Origin: Hyposmocoma kahamanoa
Taxonomy: Eukaryota; Arthropoda; Insecta; Lepidoptera; Cosmopterigidae
Direction: 5' to 3'
Assembly (NCBI RefSeq): GCF_003589595.1
Contig: NW_020656077.1
Coordinates: 9,275,202 to 9,339,201 of the forward strand
Length of the DNA stretch: 64,000 nt
A program made the position numbers and the translations under genes. The notes beneath the pieces are model-generated. The model was not told the DNA's origin, did no database searches, and saw only the letters and a program-made list of their open reading frames with translations. How positions within the stretch are numbered: the first letter of the stretch is position 1; the number at the start of each line of letters is the position of its first letter. Below are positions 1 through 11,095 of the stretch, one piece after another.

Positions 1-76
1 GTGTCATGTCTATATGACATGTATATATGACATGACATATATATATATATATATATGTCATGTATATATATGTATA
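1..76. repeat. AT/TGACATG low-complexity tract
   Basis: The first bases alternate TATA runs with several TGACATG or GTCATG words and a pure AT run of about 22 bases. It is a simple-sequence tract cut by the window edge. Confidence 0.8.
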
Positions 77-870
77 AACTTTTTTATTATTCTTTCGATA
101 ATCGTATCTTCGTAATGAGAACGTCTCTCCGTGTAAATAGGTCTATGTTCAAATATTACAATTTGTACTTGCAACTTAGCTTTAACTTCTATTTGTGTAA
201 CAATACGTTGAGAATGGGAGTTCGTCGTGAAGTCTTTCACACAATGGTCGCAATCAAACTGTTTTACAGAAATATCTGGACAATGTACACTAACTAGTTT
301 TGAGACAAAAGAAAAAAAAATTGTGTAAGCGGGGTGGAATCTACACACACCGGCAAATTATGTGGAACAAAAAGATGACTATTATAAAATAGTAACGTTT
401 TTATTGAAACAAATAAGAATAAGTCATAGGTATCATACATTAACATCGTTTAACATCGCCTTACTCATCTTTTATGGAGAAATATCGAAAATAAAAATAA
501 ACAAAATGTATTCTTTTTTAGATTTTATGATAACGCAGAAACAACTGAAAATTAATAATAACGCCAACAATTTATTGATTAAAACAAACTTTAATATATA
601 ACAGCTTTTCAACCAAAGTTTACAGAATTTACAAGAACACAAAATCAACCTTCGAGCGCTTGACAAACCTGGAAATTAAAATAAATTAATAAAAAATGAC
701 AGTTGCCTAATTTTTTAAATTTATAAATCAGAAAAATCAGTAAGTTCATTTAGTCTCACCAACACGGAGGTTTTCTTCAGTGAATGTCAAACTCAAGTAC
801 TTTTTATTTCAAAGACTACCTATGAAGGTAATTAAAAGTAAAATAAAAAAAAGTAAAATAAAAATTAGAC
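77..870. other. AT-rich stretch, no gene recognised
   Basis: Only short overlapping frames on both strands with biased Lys, Ile, Asn and Phe content are present, and none resembles a known protein. I see no gene here. Confidence 0.6.
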
Positions 871-879
871 TTGAAATCT

Positions 880-929
880 GAGAAGAATGAGTGTAAACTC
901 AAAGTCTAGAGTTTACACTCATTCTTCTC
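880..929. repeat. Perfect 21-bp hairpin
   Basis: GAGAAGAATGAGTGTAAACTC at 880-900 is followed after 8 bases by its exact reverse complement at 909-929. It would form an uninterrupted 21-bp stem with an 8-nt loop. It could be a tiny MITE remnant, a chance inverted duplication or a small-RNA hairpin. No homologous copy was seen in the window. Confidence 0.85.
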
Positions 930-1009
930 TAGCATAAAGCAATTTTTTTATATAAACAATTTATAAATAAAAGTGCAGGTACCTACGCAATGTTCTTTCA
1001 CGTAGCTAT

Positions 1010-1185
1010 AGTTTGACGATGTGACCTCCTTACATCGTCGTCCCACCTTTTCTCTAGTTCCTGGCCACTAGTTTCAAATTTTGAATCGGTCTTTAATACC
1101 TTTGCCTCGCCATGTTCTTTTTGTTTCATTCCGTCGTGACCCCCGCGCAATCGCGGAAGCGAACACGTCTCCTCTTCAAATTTTG
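1010..1185. repeat. Dispersed repeat, copy 1 (pair with 50171-50345)
   Basis: Blocks such as TTTGACGATG, CACCTTTTCTCT followed by GTTCCTGG, and CAAATTTTGAATC occur in the same order near 50.17-50.35 kb. The match is imperfect, so this is an old dispersed repeat of unknown type. Confidence 0.5.
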
Positions 1186-1248
1186 ATCCGTTTACCAGTT
1201 AATTAAATTTTTATTGAATTGATATTCAATTGTTTTTTGTGAAATTAC

Positions 1249-1424
1249 TCCACTAGTTTGTTATAATTATTAATACAAAGATCGAACACTCAGAAAAAAC
1301 ACTCAGAATAAATTCCTTCGATCCGGTCGGATTCGAACCGACGTCTTCTTGCATACCGTGCTAGACGCTATACCAACTAAGCCACGGAACGAACCAACGG
1401 ACCTCACGAATTTTTCTATGTGCT
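1249..1424 (-). mobile_element. tRNA-derived SINE, family 2, copy 1
   Basis: Read on the - strand this has an A-box-like TGGCTTAGTTGG and a B-box GGTTCGAATCC spaced as in a tRNA, then a shared 3' part. Copies at 31250-31395 and 37464-37628 carry the same order of blocks. The acceptor ends pair poorly and the putative anticodon stem has a mismatch. I therefore read it as a tRNA-derived SINE rather than a working tRNA gene. A 23-bp block of its 3' part (1261-1283) recurs perfectly at 1536-1558. Confidence 0.7.
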
Positions 1425-1559
1425 TGCGTCGTGTCTTTGTACTTGGTCTTTCAACGACTTTTTAGTCGTAACGCCATCTATGAGAAATCTATGACACATT
1501 TATCACCCAGTTAGTACCTTTACAGCTACCAGTCCTTATAATTATTAATACAAAGATCT

Positions 1560-2960
1560 CTTGTGCTATAAGTAAATGAATATTATTTTTAAAACCGGAT
1601 TTATTTTCACTATTTCTTTTTCGTTTTGAATTTTGACCTTTAAACTCGTTAAGCAAAATGTGTGGAGGCTGCGGAAGCTAAATTACAATCTACAGGATTG
1701 TAGGCTATGTGAGCTAAGCTAAGTTACCTTAACGTAACCGGGTCATCTTTTCGCACTTCTGTTCACTCCGTGAAATAAGCTAACCGAGGTAACTAAACTA
1801 ATCCAACGATTCCGCTAGCTATGTACATATGTCGCCCTGCAGCCGCCATTCCATCCCACACGTCTCCATAGTCACTGCTTACTACGTATTTTCGTAGCTT
1901 AGCTTTGCATGCAACTACGTGAGCTAAACTAAGTTAGCTAGCTTCGTTCGCTGCCCTTTAGATCTGTCTAATTTTAGTAGTTTGTGAATTTAATCTTGAT
2001 GCAAATAAATGCCTTCTAAGTTAGTCTGAAGTTCAAATCAGTTTACGCCCCTACAATCTGACTGGATTGAAATTCTCAGTCCTTTTGTTATAAAGTAATA
2101 CGAAAGACAAAAGTGAGAGATTCTCTTCACTCAAATTCAAATTAAGTTTTCGCGCGAATAATTTGGATTTCAGTCGGCTCACACAAATGACAGGTCAGTG
2201 ACTTACTATCATCGGGGATTCGTACTCGACAAAGTCATAAATTAATGAATATACAGCGTGTAATCGTTAAGTGTGCCCAGGCTATTATTCCTTAAATAAT
2301 AAGAGATATCAGCTTTAAAGTAATATCGAAAGTACTAACCCTAATGAATAAATCGACATCAATAACTTTTTAAAACTGAGACTAGAAATATCCAAAATTT
2401 TAACATAAAATTTGGACTAGGCTTCCGCGCGGCTGCCGTGTGGCGACCGCACGGTTGTATTATTCCGAGGAATTTGTTTGGCTAACAAAGCTTAGTATTA
2501 ATAAAAAATATTTAGAATAGTGAAATTGTTATTTTTATACAGTCTGCTAATTTCAAATCGTCTAAGTTGGGTATCGATACTGTCAATGATAGGATTTTTG
2601 TACGTTTGATATTCTGCTAAAACGTGAGCGTAGTTGCTTGTCTGTGGTTAGCCATCGAGCTACTATTCAACTGCCATTGCATTTTTTTTGGTATTCACGT
2701 CAACGTTGCAGTCTACTACTACTATTATACAATGTGTTGATTTGCATTCTCGCCATACTTACAGAGGTCATTACTATATCCGAAACTGAACCCAAATCAC
2801 TAAAAGTAAATAGAAAAAAAATTTCGTAAATTACTATTTTTTATTTAATTGCGGTAAACAAATTTGATCCAAAGGTCATTGACTTGCATGGCACTTGCAA
2901 AGATTTTGAACAATGACCTTAAATGCGCAGAAAGAAACGCATTTTAGATCTATTTGGTGG
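1560..2960. other. Intergenic or intronic DNA, no gene recognised
   Basis: This stretch contains repeated AGCTAAGCTAAGTTACC-like words at about 1.71-1.95 kb and otherwise AT-rich sequence. The short frame at 2638-2829 has no recognisable domain. I see nothing that can be supported as a gene. Confidence 0.5.
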
Positions 2961-3015
2961 TGGGGTGCGGGTTGCGACGGCGGGGGAGTGTCGTATCGAG
3001 CGCGCGATTGGTAGA

Positions 3016-3332
3016 TCAGTCGACCTTGCTTCCCGTACTGCGTCTACGTTACGCTGACGGGATCTCATACATTCTATTCTAGTCTGTCACGAAATTCCAC
3101 GTGGTTTGGTACGTAAACAAGGCTTAGTAGTGCAAAAAAGAACCGGTTCGCCAGAACCTGCACGGTAATCCATCAAGGTGTGTGTCGTCAACGTTTAGTT
3201 TACGCGCAGGATACGAGTGTCGAAGTTTCTGCTTTCAAAGTTGTGGAGTCTAATATCGAAACGAAACTCACGTGCGAATATCTGCTGTGGAGCTAGGTAC
3301 TTCTAGCAATACTTTCATGTTACCTAAAGTTG
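3016..3332 (+). promoter_or_regulatory. Candidate promoter plus first exon with splice donor
   Basis: A locally GC-richer block begins near 2.96 kb in AT-rich surroundings. It holds an arthropod initiator match TCAGT at 3016-3020 and ends with TTG|GTAAGT, a consensus donor starting at 3333. A short frame ATG TTA CCT AAA GTT G opens at 3317 and reaches the donor, with an in-frame stop upstream at 3251. This would fit a 5' untranslated exon that may begin translation. No transcript evidence exists here. It could belong to the FGF gene 45 kb downstream, to another gene, or be fortuitous. Confidence 0.3.
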
Positions 3333-3339
3333 GTAAGTA

Positions 3340-4570
3340 CCAAATCTAACTTACAAAAAACTATTTTCAGTCAATATATATAATTAATGTAAATAAATAG
3401 TAAATTATAACAATAATAGTACATAATCATGATTTAAAAAATAGGTGAATAAGCGATCGAGAAAGATTTACGTATCGCTAGGTGAAGAGGGTGGCGGGGT
3501 CACTGCCCTTGCGTGGTGCATACGACTTGAGACAATTTTGCAAAATTTTACTAGATACAATTAATCAGTATATTGAACAAAATATATTTTTTAATATTTT
3601 TAGATGATTTAGCATTATTTCTATTATTAATCTCTTAAACGTGGCGAGAATGCAAATCGACACACTGTATATATATTTATTTTGAACACAATTGCTGATT
3701 AAACGGAATAAAAATTAAGATATGTATTGTGATTTCCACGGTAGATTTAGTAAGGCAGGAAAGATCATTTAGTAATTAAGAGAATGAATGTGTTGTCGTT
3801 CACTGACACTGTATTCAGACTCACCTGCCATTGTAACCAGATTTTAGCAGAACGAGAAATATTATCATAATTGCCAATGAATTACAAGAAGAATGGAATT
3901 ACAATGACAAGTGATTTTAAGAAAATTAGCAAACTTAATCATTGGATATTTTATATATGCATTTACGTTTAACTTTTTTTATTAAAAAAGACTAAAGAAA
4001 ACCACAAAGCAGCGCAAAATGTGCAATTAAAATATTATAGTAAGCTCTTATGACTCATACAAATTAGGTATCCATAAAATCCGGCCAAGACAAACTTAAG
4101 GTGTCAAAGACGACATTATAATGTAAATTGCCTATAACACCGCAAACGACAGTTAGGTCGTTTCGTTTTATACTATAATATTCTGATTATGTTGGGACTT
4201 ACCAATAAATATTAAAGCTACACAAATCCATCTAATCCTGTATATCCAATTTTATCTATTAAATTAGTGTCGTTGCAATACAATGTCGATAAATAAGCAT
4301 CATCGATAAGTTCACGGTCTATTGACAGTCTCATTAATGATGTTATGCAACTTGAATAAATTAATAAGTTAAGGGAACTTGAACCAGTGTGTGAAAACAG
4401 ACGTGTTGTCGGTCGGTTCATGTCAATGGCTCTATCATTATCAATATCGTTGAATAAATTTTTGTTTCAAAATACTTAAAAATGTTAATGTTACTTCATA
4501 AGTTTCTCACATAGCGCTGACGGCGAAAAAGCACTTTACAACCCATACAAAGATATGTAACAAACACCTA
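3340..4570. other. AT-rich DNA, no gene recognised
   Basis: No coding similarity, tRNA box or clear terminal repeat was seen. If 3016-3332 is an exon, this would be the start of its intron. Confidence 0.5.
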
Positions 4571-4585
4571 GAGTTCGTAACATCT

Positions 4586-4629
4586 GCCGATTCTGTCTGT
4601 AAAAAAAATTAAATACAGACAGAATCGGC
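4586..4629. repeat. Perfect 16-bp hairpin
   Basis: GCCGATTCTGTCTGTA at 4586-4601 is matched by its exact reverse complement at 4614-4629 across a 12-base A-rich loop. Part of the right side (TGTCTGTATTTCATT) is echoed about 75 bases further on. Function unknown. Confidence 0.75.
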
Positions 4630-4639
4630 CGTGTCTGTA

Positions 4640-7600
4640 TTTCATTTGATACCCTAAAGGTTGGTAGGGAGGGTCACTATAATCGAAACTATGTACAAAG
4701 ATATGGGGCTGTGTGTGTATTTCATTAGTATAAGGGCGGCAGCCCTGGTAAGGCAACAGACACTGGTTGGAGCCCAATCATTTCGAAGGAATTTCGTACT
4801 TTACGCCAATAATAATAACAAGCTTGTGAAGTATTTTCACAAAAAATGTATGAATAAATCATATAATAAATAAAATAATAAAATAAATACAATAATAAAG
4901 AAATTTCTAATGTAACACTTAAACTAGGAAAAGGCATAAGTTCAATAGGTACAACAACATTTATAAACGTGATTCATTTCATGGCGGAACTCCCTAAAAG
5001 AATACCTATCCGAAATAACAAACACCAACAATCAGCGTTCCATAAATAATACATAGCGTGCATCGATATTTACGTAGAATGTACGTCACTAGACGTGTGC
5101 GATACGTGCGGGAGAGCACGTCGTCTATCGCGAATCGCAGCGTCACATGCGAAACCGCGCTAAAATCCACTAACAAGGCCGATCGACGACCTCGGATACT
5201 CTATGTGCTCAAATCTTTTGACGCTCACGTGTTATAACTGCTTTTGTTAGAAAATTAATACGTACTCTAGATGCCATCACACGTTAGCATAAAAACCGTC
5301 CACGAGCAGCGGGCACACGCCCTAAGAACCTGAATATCGGTGCACGACGGGACACACTCCGCACAAATTGTCAGAATTGTAGCAAGAGAGGCAATTGATC
5401 AAAAGCGACTGTCGTTTCTCTCTTTTAACACGAGATGAGTATCACTCGCATATACCGTCCTTGACAAGTTAGTTTGACAGCTCGAGTGATCGATCGTTCG
5501 AAGGCTCCACACTGCAAGTCAATTCGTGGTTCATTTGACGTAACGGAGTGCGAATTTGTATCCATTATAGAGCATTAATTTGCATAACATCGCCTGGTTA
5601 TTGAGACGAAATAGGTAATATATTTTACTTAGCGATAAAATAATATGTTATAACTATTATGTGACTGTTGCTATTTTATTCTGCTACAAAATCTGGTATT
5701 TTCCATAACAATTTTACGATCATCAGTAAATTTATTTGATGCTGGCTATGACTTAACGACGCTGTCGTCAATAAATCACCAGACGACGGGAGTTCGGCGT
5801 CAGCTGCCATTATCGACGTGCGTAAAAATCAATTTACACTGTACATTGTTACATACTGTTGCCTTAAAACAGTTTATATTATATATCATATTGTAAGTAG
5901 CTTCATTTCAAAATATAGTAATTAAAAAATTAATGTCTACATCTGTTAATACAACGGAATTCAGTTATAATATTTTATCAGTATGTATTTCAATATGTTA
6001 GATTTTTCTTTAATAAACAATATTTTAAGTCGCTTCGTTCTGGCATCAAATTAGTTTTTATGTAACGTAAAAATATTAATTGTAATCTGACAAACTTTGT
6101 AATTGGCTACGTAAGTAGATTATTAAGAATTGTAAACCAAATTTAAAAGCTGTAATGTTTGCAGATAAATAAATAAATAAAATGTCGAGAAGTACAGATT
6201 TAGTTTGGTTTTTCTTTGCAAATTTTTAACACTTTCTCCAGTTTGAATTTTCGAAATCGTGTAATCCAGTATTTGTTTCTCGTTATTTATAATTATATTT
6301 CTCGTAAGTTGTTGCACATTGTGTTATTGTAGTTATTTGCCACAGTTGCTATTGTAACCATTTTATTGCATTGTTTCCACATTATATATAGAGACGGTGT
6401 GAAAATAATTTTAAAAATAATGCGGAAACATCTACATTATTGTTTTCCTCGTAATAAGTTCCGGGGCAGCTAAAACAAAAATGTCTGTTCAAATATTTTC
6501 ACTTATGAACTAATCGTCCTCGCTATGGCGGGTCAAACCGGGCCCAATTCTGACAACTTTCACCATAATTGTTATTTATACATGAGCCGCCTTGTCTCAG
6601 AACTTTATCTCATACGAACTTAATAATTTAATTACCAAGATTCGTTTTTGTGGCTTCATTATTTTTATAGTTGTTGGAATGAATGTCGTCAAAATTTTGT
6701 TTATATTGAAACGTACTGAGGTCGTTAAATAAACATGTTTGTTACTACTTGTAATATCTTTGCTACAATACATTTTATTCAGTCGAAAAATTCTATTCAT
6801 CGGACTTCAAAGCCAGCAATGTGAAAGAACAAATCTTATTAATGAATTCTAGAGCAGGTCTCATTAATCTGAATGTTAATTAATAAATAATAGGTATCGC
6901 GCCGCTTCCCTGACACATCCGCGCTCGTGTGTGGTCGTCGCCAGACTGATACGTGATAGCTATACTGTTGTATTAAAGGCGACGTCTACACTTATCTCAC
7001 ACTATCTTTAGTTGTTACAGCTGGCAGCTCAGAGATAATAATTCTAGAGCCAATTTAATCACCGAGAAAGTGAATAAAAATTAATCGATATGTACTAGAA
7101 GGGAAGTCGAAGTAATGAATCTAAATAATAGAACTTCTCTACATTCACCGTTGCCCATTCACACTCGTTGCAAGGATATCTGATTCCTCCAACCTACTGT
7201 GAAGAAATTCTTGCTTTGTTACGCCGGGTTTAAGTTGAATTTAGCTAGCAGTCGGTCGTTTAGTGTTGGAGGCTGTGCCCTAGCATTAAATCGAGTTTTA
7301 AACAACATTTTATTTTCACTTAACTTCTACTGATGTGTGTTATTTGCGCTCTGAAGTGTCGAGATCGGTACTCGTCCGCTGCTTTGCGGTGATTTGGAAT
7401 CAATTTGCTGATTTGTTCCCGAGGGCAGCGCCGATAGCGAACTTTTTCACATGTCGATTAAATTCGTTACGTATTTCGTAAAGTATCCGATTCTACATCT
7501 ACTTTATTAGTCACTTCTTAATTTTATATAAAAAAATAACTTTCTAAGAACTGGAATGATTTCTTAGAATTGAATTCGACAAAACTACGTAAGGTAGATA

Positions 7601-7869
7601 TTAATTATACAAAATTCTAGTGCAATGTAAAAAACGTTTCAGGTATTAAGTGCGAAAGAAGTTAATTTTAAAATATCGATATCGATATAACGGCTATAAA
7701 GTGCGTACCTATCCGTCAATCGTCCGTCATTACCCAGGCGGGCACTCACCGGGCATCGGATATCTTGCAAATTGCACTACCAGCTTCATTCACAGCTCTT
7801 TAGCGTGAATTAGTGCTACCTATTGATTCACTGCGCACAATACGCGTACGGTTTTCTCAAATTAAATGC
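4640..7869. other. Long non-coding stretch with GC-richer islands
   Basis: No protein or RNA gene was recognised. About 5.04-5.56 kb and about 6.88-7.0 kb are less AT-rich than the surroundings and have frequent CG dinucleotides, which can mark conserved regulatory DNA or promoters. Nothing in the sequence proves this. Confidence 0.4.
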
Positions 7870-7877
7870 GTACGTAA

Positions 7878-8156
7878 CATTGGCTTACAAATGAATGGAC
7901 GACGGGTCTAATACAAAAACCACGAAAAAAATGTCCCAAGTCAACCTATTTAAACGTAGTGACATGTAAAGGAATATGAAAAAGCTTTTAAATTGTAATG
8001 TCATCGCAGTACTGTCTAATTTTGCTTGCTTCGCTGTCAGTCGAACAAACGAAGACTAAAGCGTGAATGACGTGACTCTGTATACGATTTTAACGCCCTA
8101 TAACTTCGGACACTTTTTAGCGCGGACCCGACGTCCATATAATTGTAAGTCAATGG
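7878..8156 (+). mobile_element. MITE family A, copy 1 (8-bp target duplication)
   Basis: The ends are CATTGGCTTACAA on the left and TTGTAAGTCAATG on the right, an imperfect inverted pair of about 28 bp. GTACGTAA flanks both sides (7870-7877 and 8157-8164), with one extra G at the right junction. It has no coding capacity. Other copies begin at 23189, 29144, 42045, 46198 and 54509. Confidence 0.9.
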
Positions 8157-8376
8157 GTACGTAATGTAAATTAGCTTAGTGATACTAATTTCGCTCAATG
8201 CTCACGTAAATGTCTCTTGTTATCTACACAAAGAAACTTAGTTTACAGGTTTACTTTTTAAATATTAGACGTAATAATTGGAGATTGAATAGACTGTTTA
8301 TATTTATCTGAACGTCGAGTAATATACCTCTGAAATCCCATACCGAGTAAAATTCTCATTCTTTTTGCAATAATTG

Positions 8377-8612
8377 GTAGTAATAGAGCTCCTTGTGATA
8401 GAGTTCATCCAGGGAAATACAACCACTTTATCTATTTCTGCCGCGTTTTGGTTTTGAAGGCTGCTCGTAATATTACAGGCACATGTCTGAACTTACGCCT
8501 CAGGGTGACGGGCGCAATGACAGTGCCGGTCAGATCTTTGCGATTTAAAGCTCTGAGTGACACTGCAACTGGCGCACGGTTTGTTCATCACGTCTCTTGA
8601 TATCATAAAAAA
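8377..8612 (+). mobile_element. A-tailed SINE-like retroposon, copy 1
   Basis: It shares ordered blocks with about 13 other copies in the window: GTTTTGAAGG, ATTACAGGCACATG, TTTGCGATTTAAAGCTCTGAGTG, then CTTGATATCATAAAAAAA at the end. The terminal A run defines the + strand as sense. No convincing A or B box was seen, so it may be a SINE with another head or a LINE-derived 3' unit. Confidence 0.8.
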
Positions 8613-9043
8613 AATAGTAAATGCATACATATACTTCCCAACCCTTGCCATCGGAGTAAGCAGAGACCACCACCTTCTACTTGCTACGATCGTGACAAAT
8701 ATATTTCATACAAGATACAAGTCGCAGGCTTCAGTTTTTGTCAGTAAATTTTGAGAATGCTGTTAAGTTGTCATTTGACAAATGTGGCCTTATTAGACCG
8801 AGAGTGCAGTTTTAATGACACAAATATGTGGCCTTATTACAACACTGTAATTCAAAGAGTGTAAACGAAAAGTTATATAAAAATTTTACTAACAATTTAT
8901 AATCAAAATATAGAAGAAAATACAATACAATAGGTAATTACGCGATTTCAGAGGGTTGTATTATCGACCCTACGTGTATTACTTACCCACTTGAAGGTTA
9001 ATTAGGTCACATTTTCACGTAAATTGAAGATTGAGAGATTGAA

Positions 9044-9637
9044 GAGTCGAGGTTCGTAATTCACGTACCACCCGTGAAACATATAATGTTTTTCGATACA
9101 TTAACGAGTAATTAGTATGATTGCATGCAGGCTAACTTGACTATATTGCCCCAAATAAAACCCGCGGGCCTTTTTTCTTATTACACGACAATGGATGTAA
9201 TAGGTGGATATAATGGATATAATTATGGACATCGTACAATAGATTGTAAACACCACACACGCGCCCACACACACACATACACGCCAATACACACACACAC
9301 TCTTACATATACACACCCATAATCACACACACATTATACACATACAATTTCAAATTTTTTTTTTTTTTTGTCTTAAATTTTTATCTTATTTTAATTAATC
9401 TAGATTAGCTAAGTTACCTAAGCTTACCTAACTTACCTGGTCACATAGTACCCTAACTAGGAAGAGCGGGGTCTCCTAGCACAAGCAATTAGTTTGCTTA
9501 AAAGGAGTTCCCCTGCAAACTTGCTGTAAACTAGGTTTAAGAAAACGTAAATAAACATTTTTTATTTATTTTATTTATAATGTATCGAAAAACATCGTAT
9601 GTTTCACGGGTGGTACGAGAATTGCGAACCTCGACTC
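9044..9637. repeat. 60-bp inverted repeat enclosing 474 bp
   Basis: The arm at 9044-9103 (starting GAGTCGAGGTTCG) is matched in reverse complement by 9578-9637 with only a few mismatches. The interior carries a CA-rich tract and an A/T-rich block. No target duplication was found next to the arms. It may be a TIR element or a long hairpin. Confidence 0.85.
9254..9350. repeat. CA-rich microsatellite
   Basis: Imperfect runs of ACACAC, interrupted by TAC, GCC and TTAC words, lie inside the inverted repeat 9044-9637. Confidence 0.85.
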
Positions 9638-9689
9638 CGAAAGCCCTAAGTGGAAGACTTGTAATAGAGTCCATAAAGTACTATAAAGA

Positions 9690-10080
9690 ACCGTAACAAT
9701 CAATCAATGATTGTATTGTGCTCAGACGAACTCTTTGAGTTGGTGCCTCCGTCACTCTTTTACCACTGCACGACCCGCCGAAGGAGAAGACTCCATCCCC
9801 ACTTCCTCGATGCTTGGCACGTCATGACCACTCGAGCATCTCGTTCGTTCCTTCCCCGAACCAGTAAGATGTGGAATGGCCTTCCTCCTGAAGTGTTCCC
9901 CTTGCGCTATAACATGGAGTTCTTCAAAAGACGTGTAAACAAGGTTCTCCGGAGTCGGCAACGCATGGGTGATGCCTCTGGTATTGCTCGTGTCCATGGG
10001 CGACAATGACCACCTCCCATCAAGTGGCTTGTCTGCTCGTTTGCCTACTAGTTAACATAAAAAAAAAATTAAAAAAAAAA
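9690..10080 (+). pseudogene. LINE ORF2 C-terminal relic with A-rich tail
   Basis: A frame of 100 codons (9707-10009) contains TTRRRRRLHPHFLDAWHVMT, FLPRTSKMWNGLPPEVFP and FKRRVNKVL. This is the pattern at the very C-terminus of insect jockey/CR1-type LINE polyproteins, after the reverse transcriptase. It runs into the A-rich sequence 10060-10080 about 50 bases after the stop, so it is a 5'-truncated insertion on the + strand. The catalytic domain is absent, so it cannot act alone. Family assignment within LINEs is not certain. Confidence 0.75.
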
Positions 10081-10099
10081 GTATTAGAAATAATATCTA

Positions 10100-10310
10100 T
10101 GTAAAGGTTCCAAATTTAATTCAAATTATATCGGACGAATTCTTCAAATATTCGTCGCCACGGTAATGCATTCGTTTCGCATAGTGCGCGCGCGTCGGTT
10201 TGTGCATCGCTGCAGGCGCCGCTCGGGCCCTGTGATCTGTTAACGATACCGTACCCAGTGTCCGACGGTCTTGCACTTGAATTGCGCTCATACAATGAAG
10301 GTAAATGCTG
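10100..10310 (+). other. GC-richer block with a possible short exon
   Basis: Between CTGCAG (ending at 10215) and AAG|GTAAAT (donor at 10301) one frame stays open for 85 nt (10216-10300) while the other two + frames are closed. The block is clearly less AT-rich than its flanks. The translation (containing VSDGLALELRSYNEG) has no family match I can name. The overlapping - strand frame at 10116-10403 is equally anonymous. Confidence 0.2.
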
Positions 10311-11095
10311 TATATTAATCATTAAAATGATTTTGCTTTGACCAAAACTTACTATGTTTAAATAGCCTTTGCTTCTGCATGTCGTCCGATATCTCCACAT
10401 CATAAGTAACTAAGCATTTATAGGTTAGACGCAAGTTGGAACGTATTCATTAACTTTCAAAAGTGGGATAACTAGTTGCTGCTCCGTATCTATAACTATA
10501 ATGGACCAAGATACCAGAACTTCATTTCCATCCTGCTAGTTAGTGTCTGTTAATAAACCCTACGTTCACGCCCCGCAATCTGCATCTACTAAAATATGAT
10601 ACCCACCGCAAATGAATCGTGAACTATTAATTTCAAGTAATTGATCATTAAGATGTTAATTACCTACGCAACAGGTTGTCCGACGATCAAATTGGATAAT
10701 TTAGATTGTCTATTGTGGAGATAAGAAGAATAATATTCTCGGTATGTTCAGTGTTACAACACGTGTTATAACATCAATTAATCTTTTCTAACCTCTGCTG
10801 TCGAAGGCAGGCCGCAAGCTATGCGATTTTTTGTCTCGCTCAGCGAACGATGTTAGCAATGTCTATACAATCTTTGTTATGGGCTCGCTAGCTGTCGTTA
10901 TGTAAAGTGTCTGAACTATAGTTATTTATAGGTGAAACTATTGGGGGTGCCACCGCGTCTCATGCAAGCACTCGTAGCTCATGGTGATAGTGTCTATGTG
11001 CAGCGGTGACCTGCTAGTTAGTTTCAGGTGAGCCTATACATTTTGCCACCTCCATTGAAAACTCCTTCCTCGTGTAAAGTGCTGGTAGCCCAGTG

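Noticed and set aside
1321..1395. tRNA gene on the - strand
   Set aside because: The T arm is good, but the acceptor stem pairs only partly and the anticodon stem has a mismatch. The two sister copies with a shared 3' body make it a SINE.
10116..10403. 95-codon - strand frame in a GC-richer block
   Set aside because: No domain was found and GC content alone lengthens open frames. Only the + strand exon possibility was kept, at low confidence.
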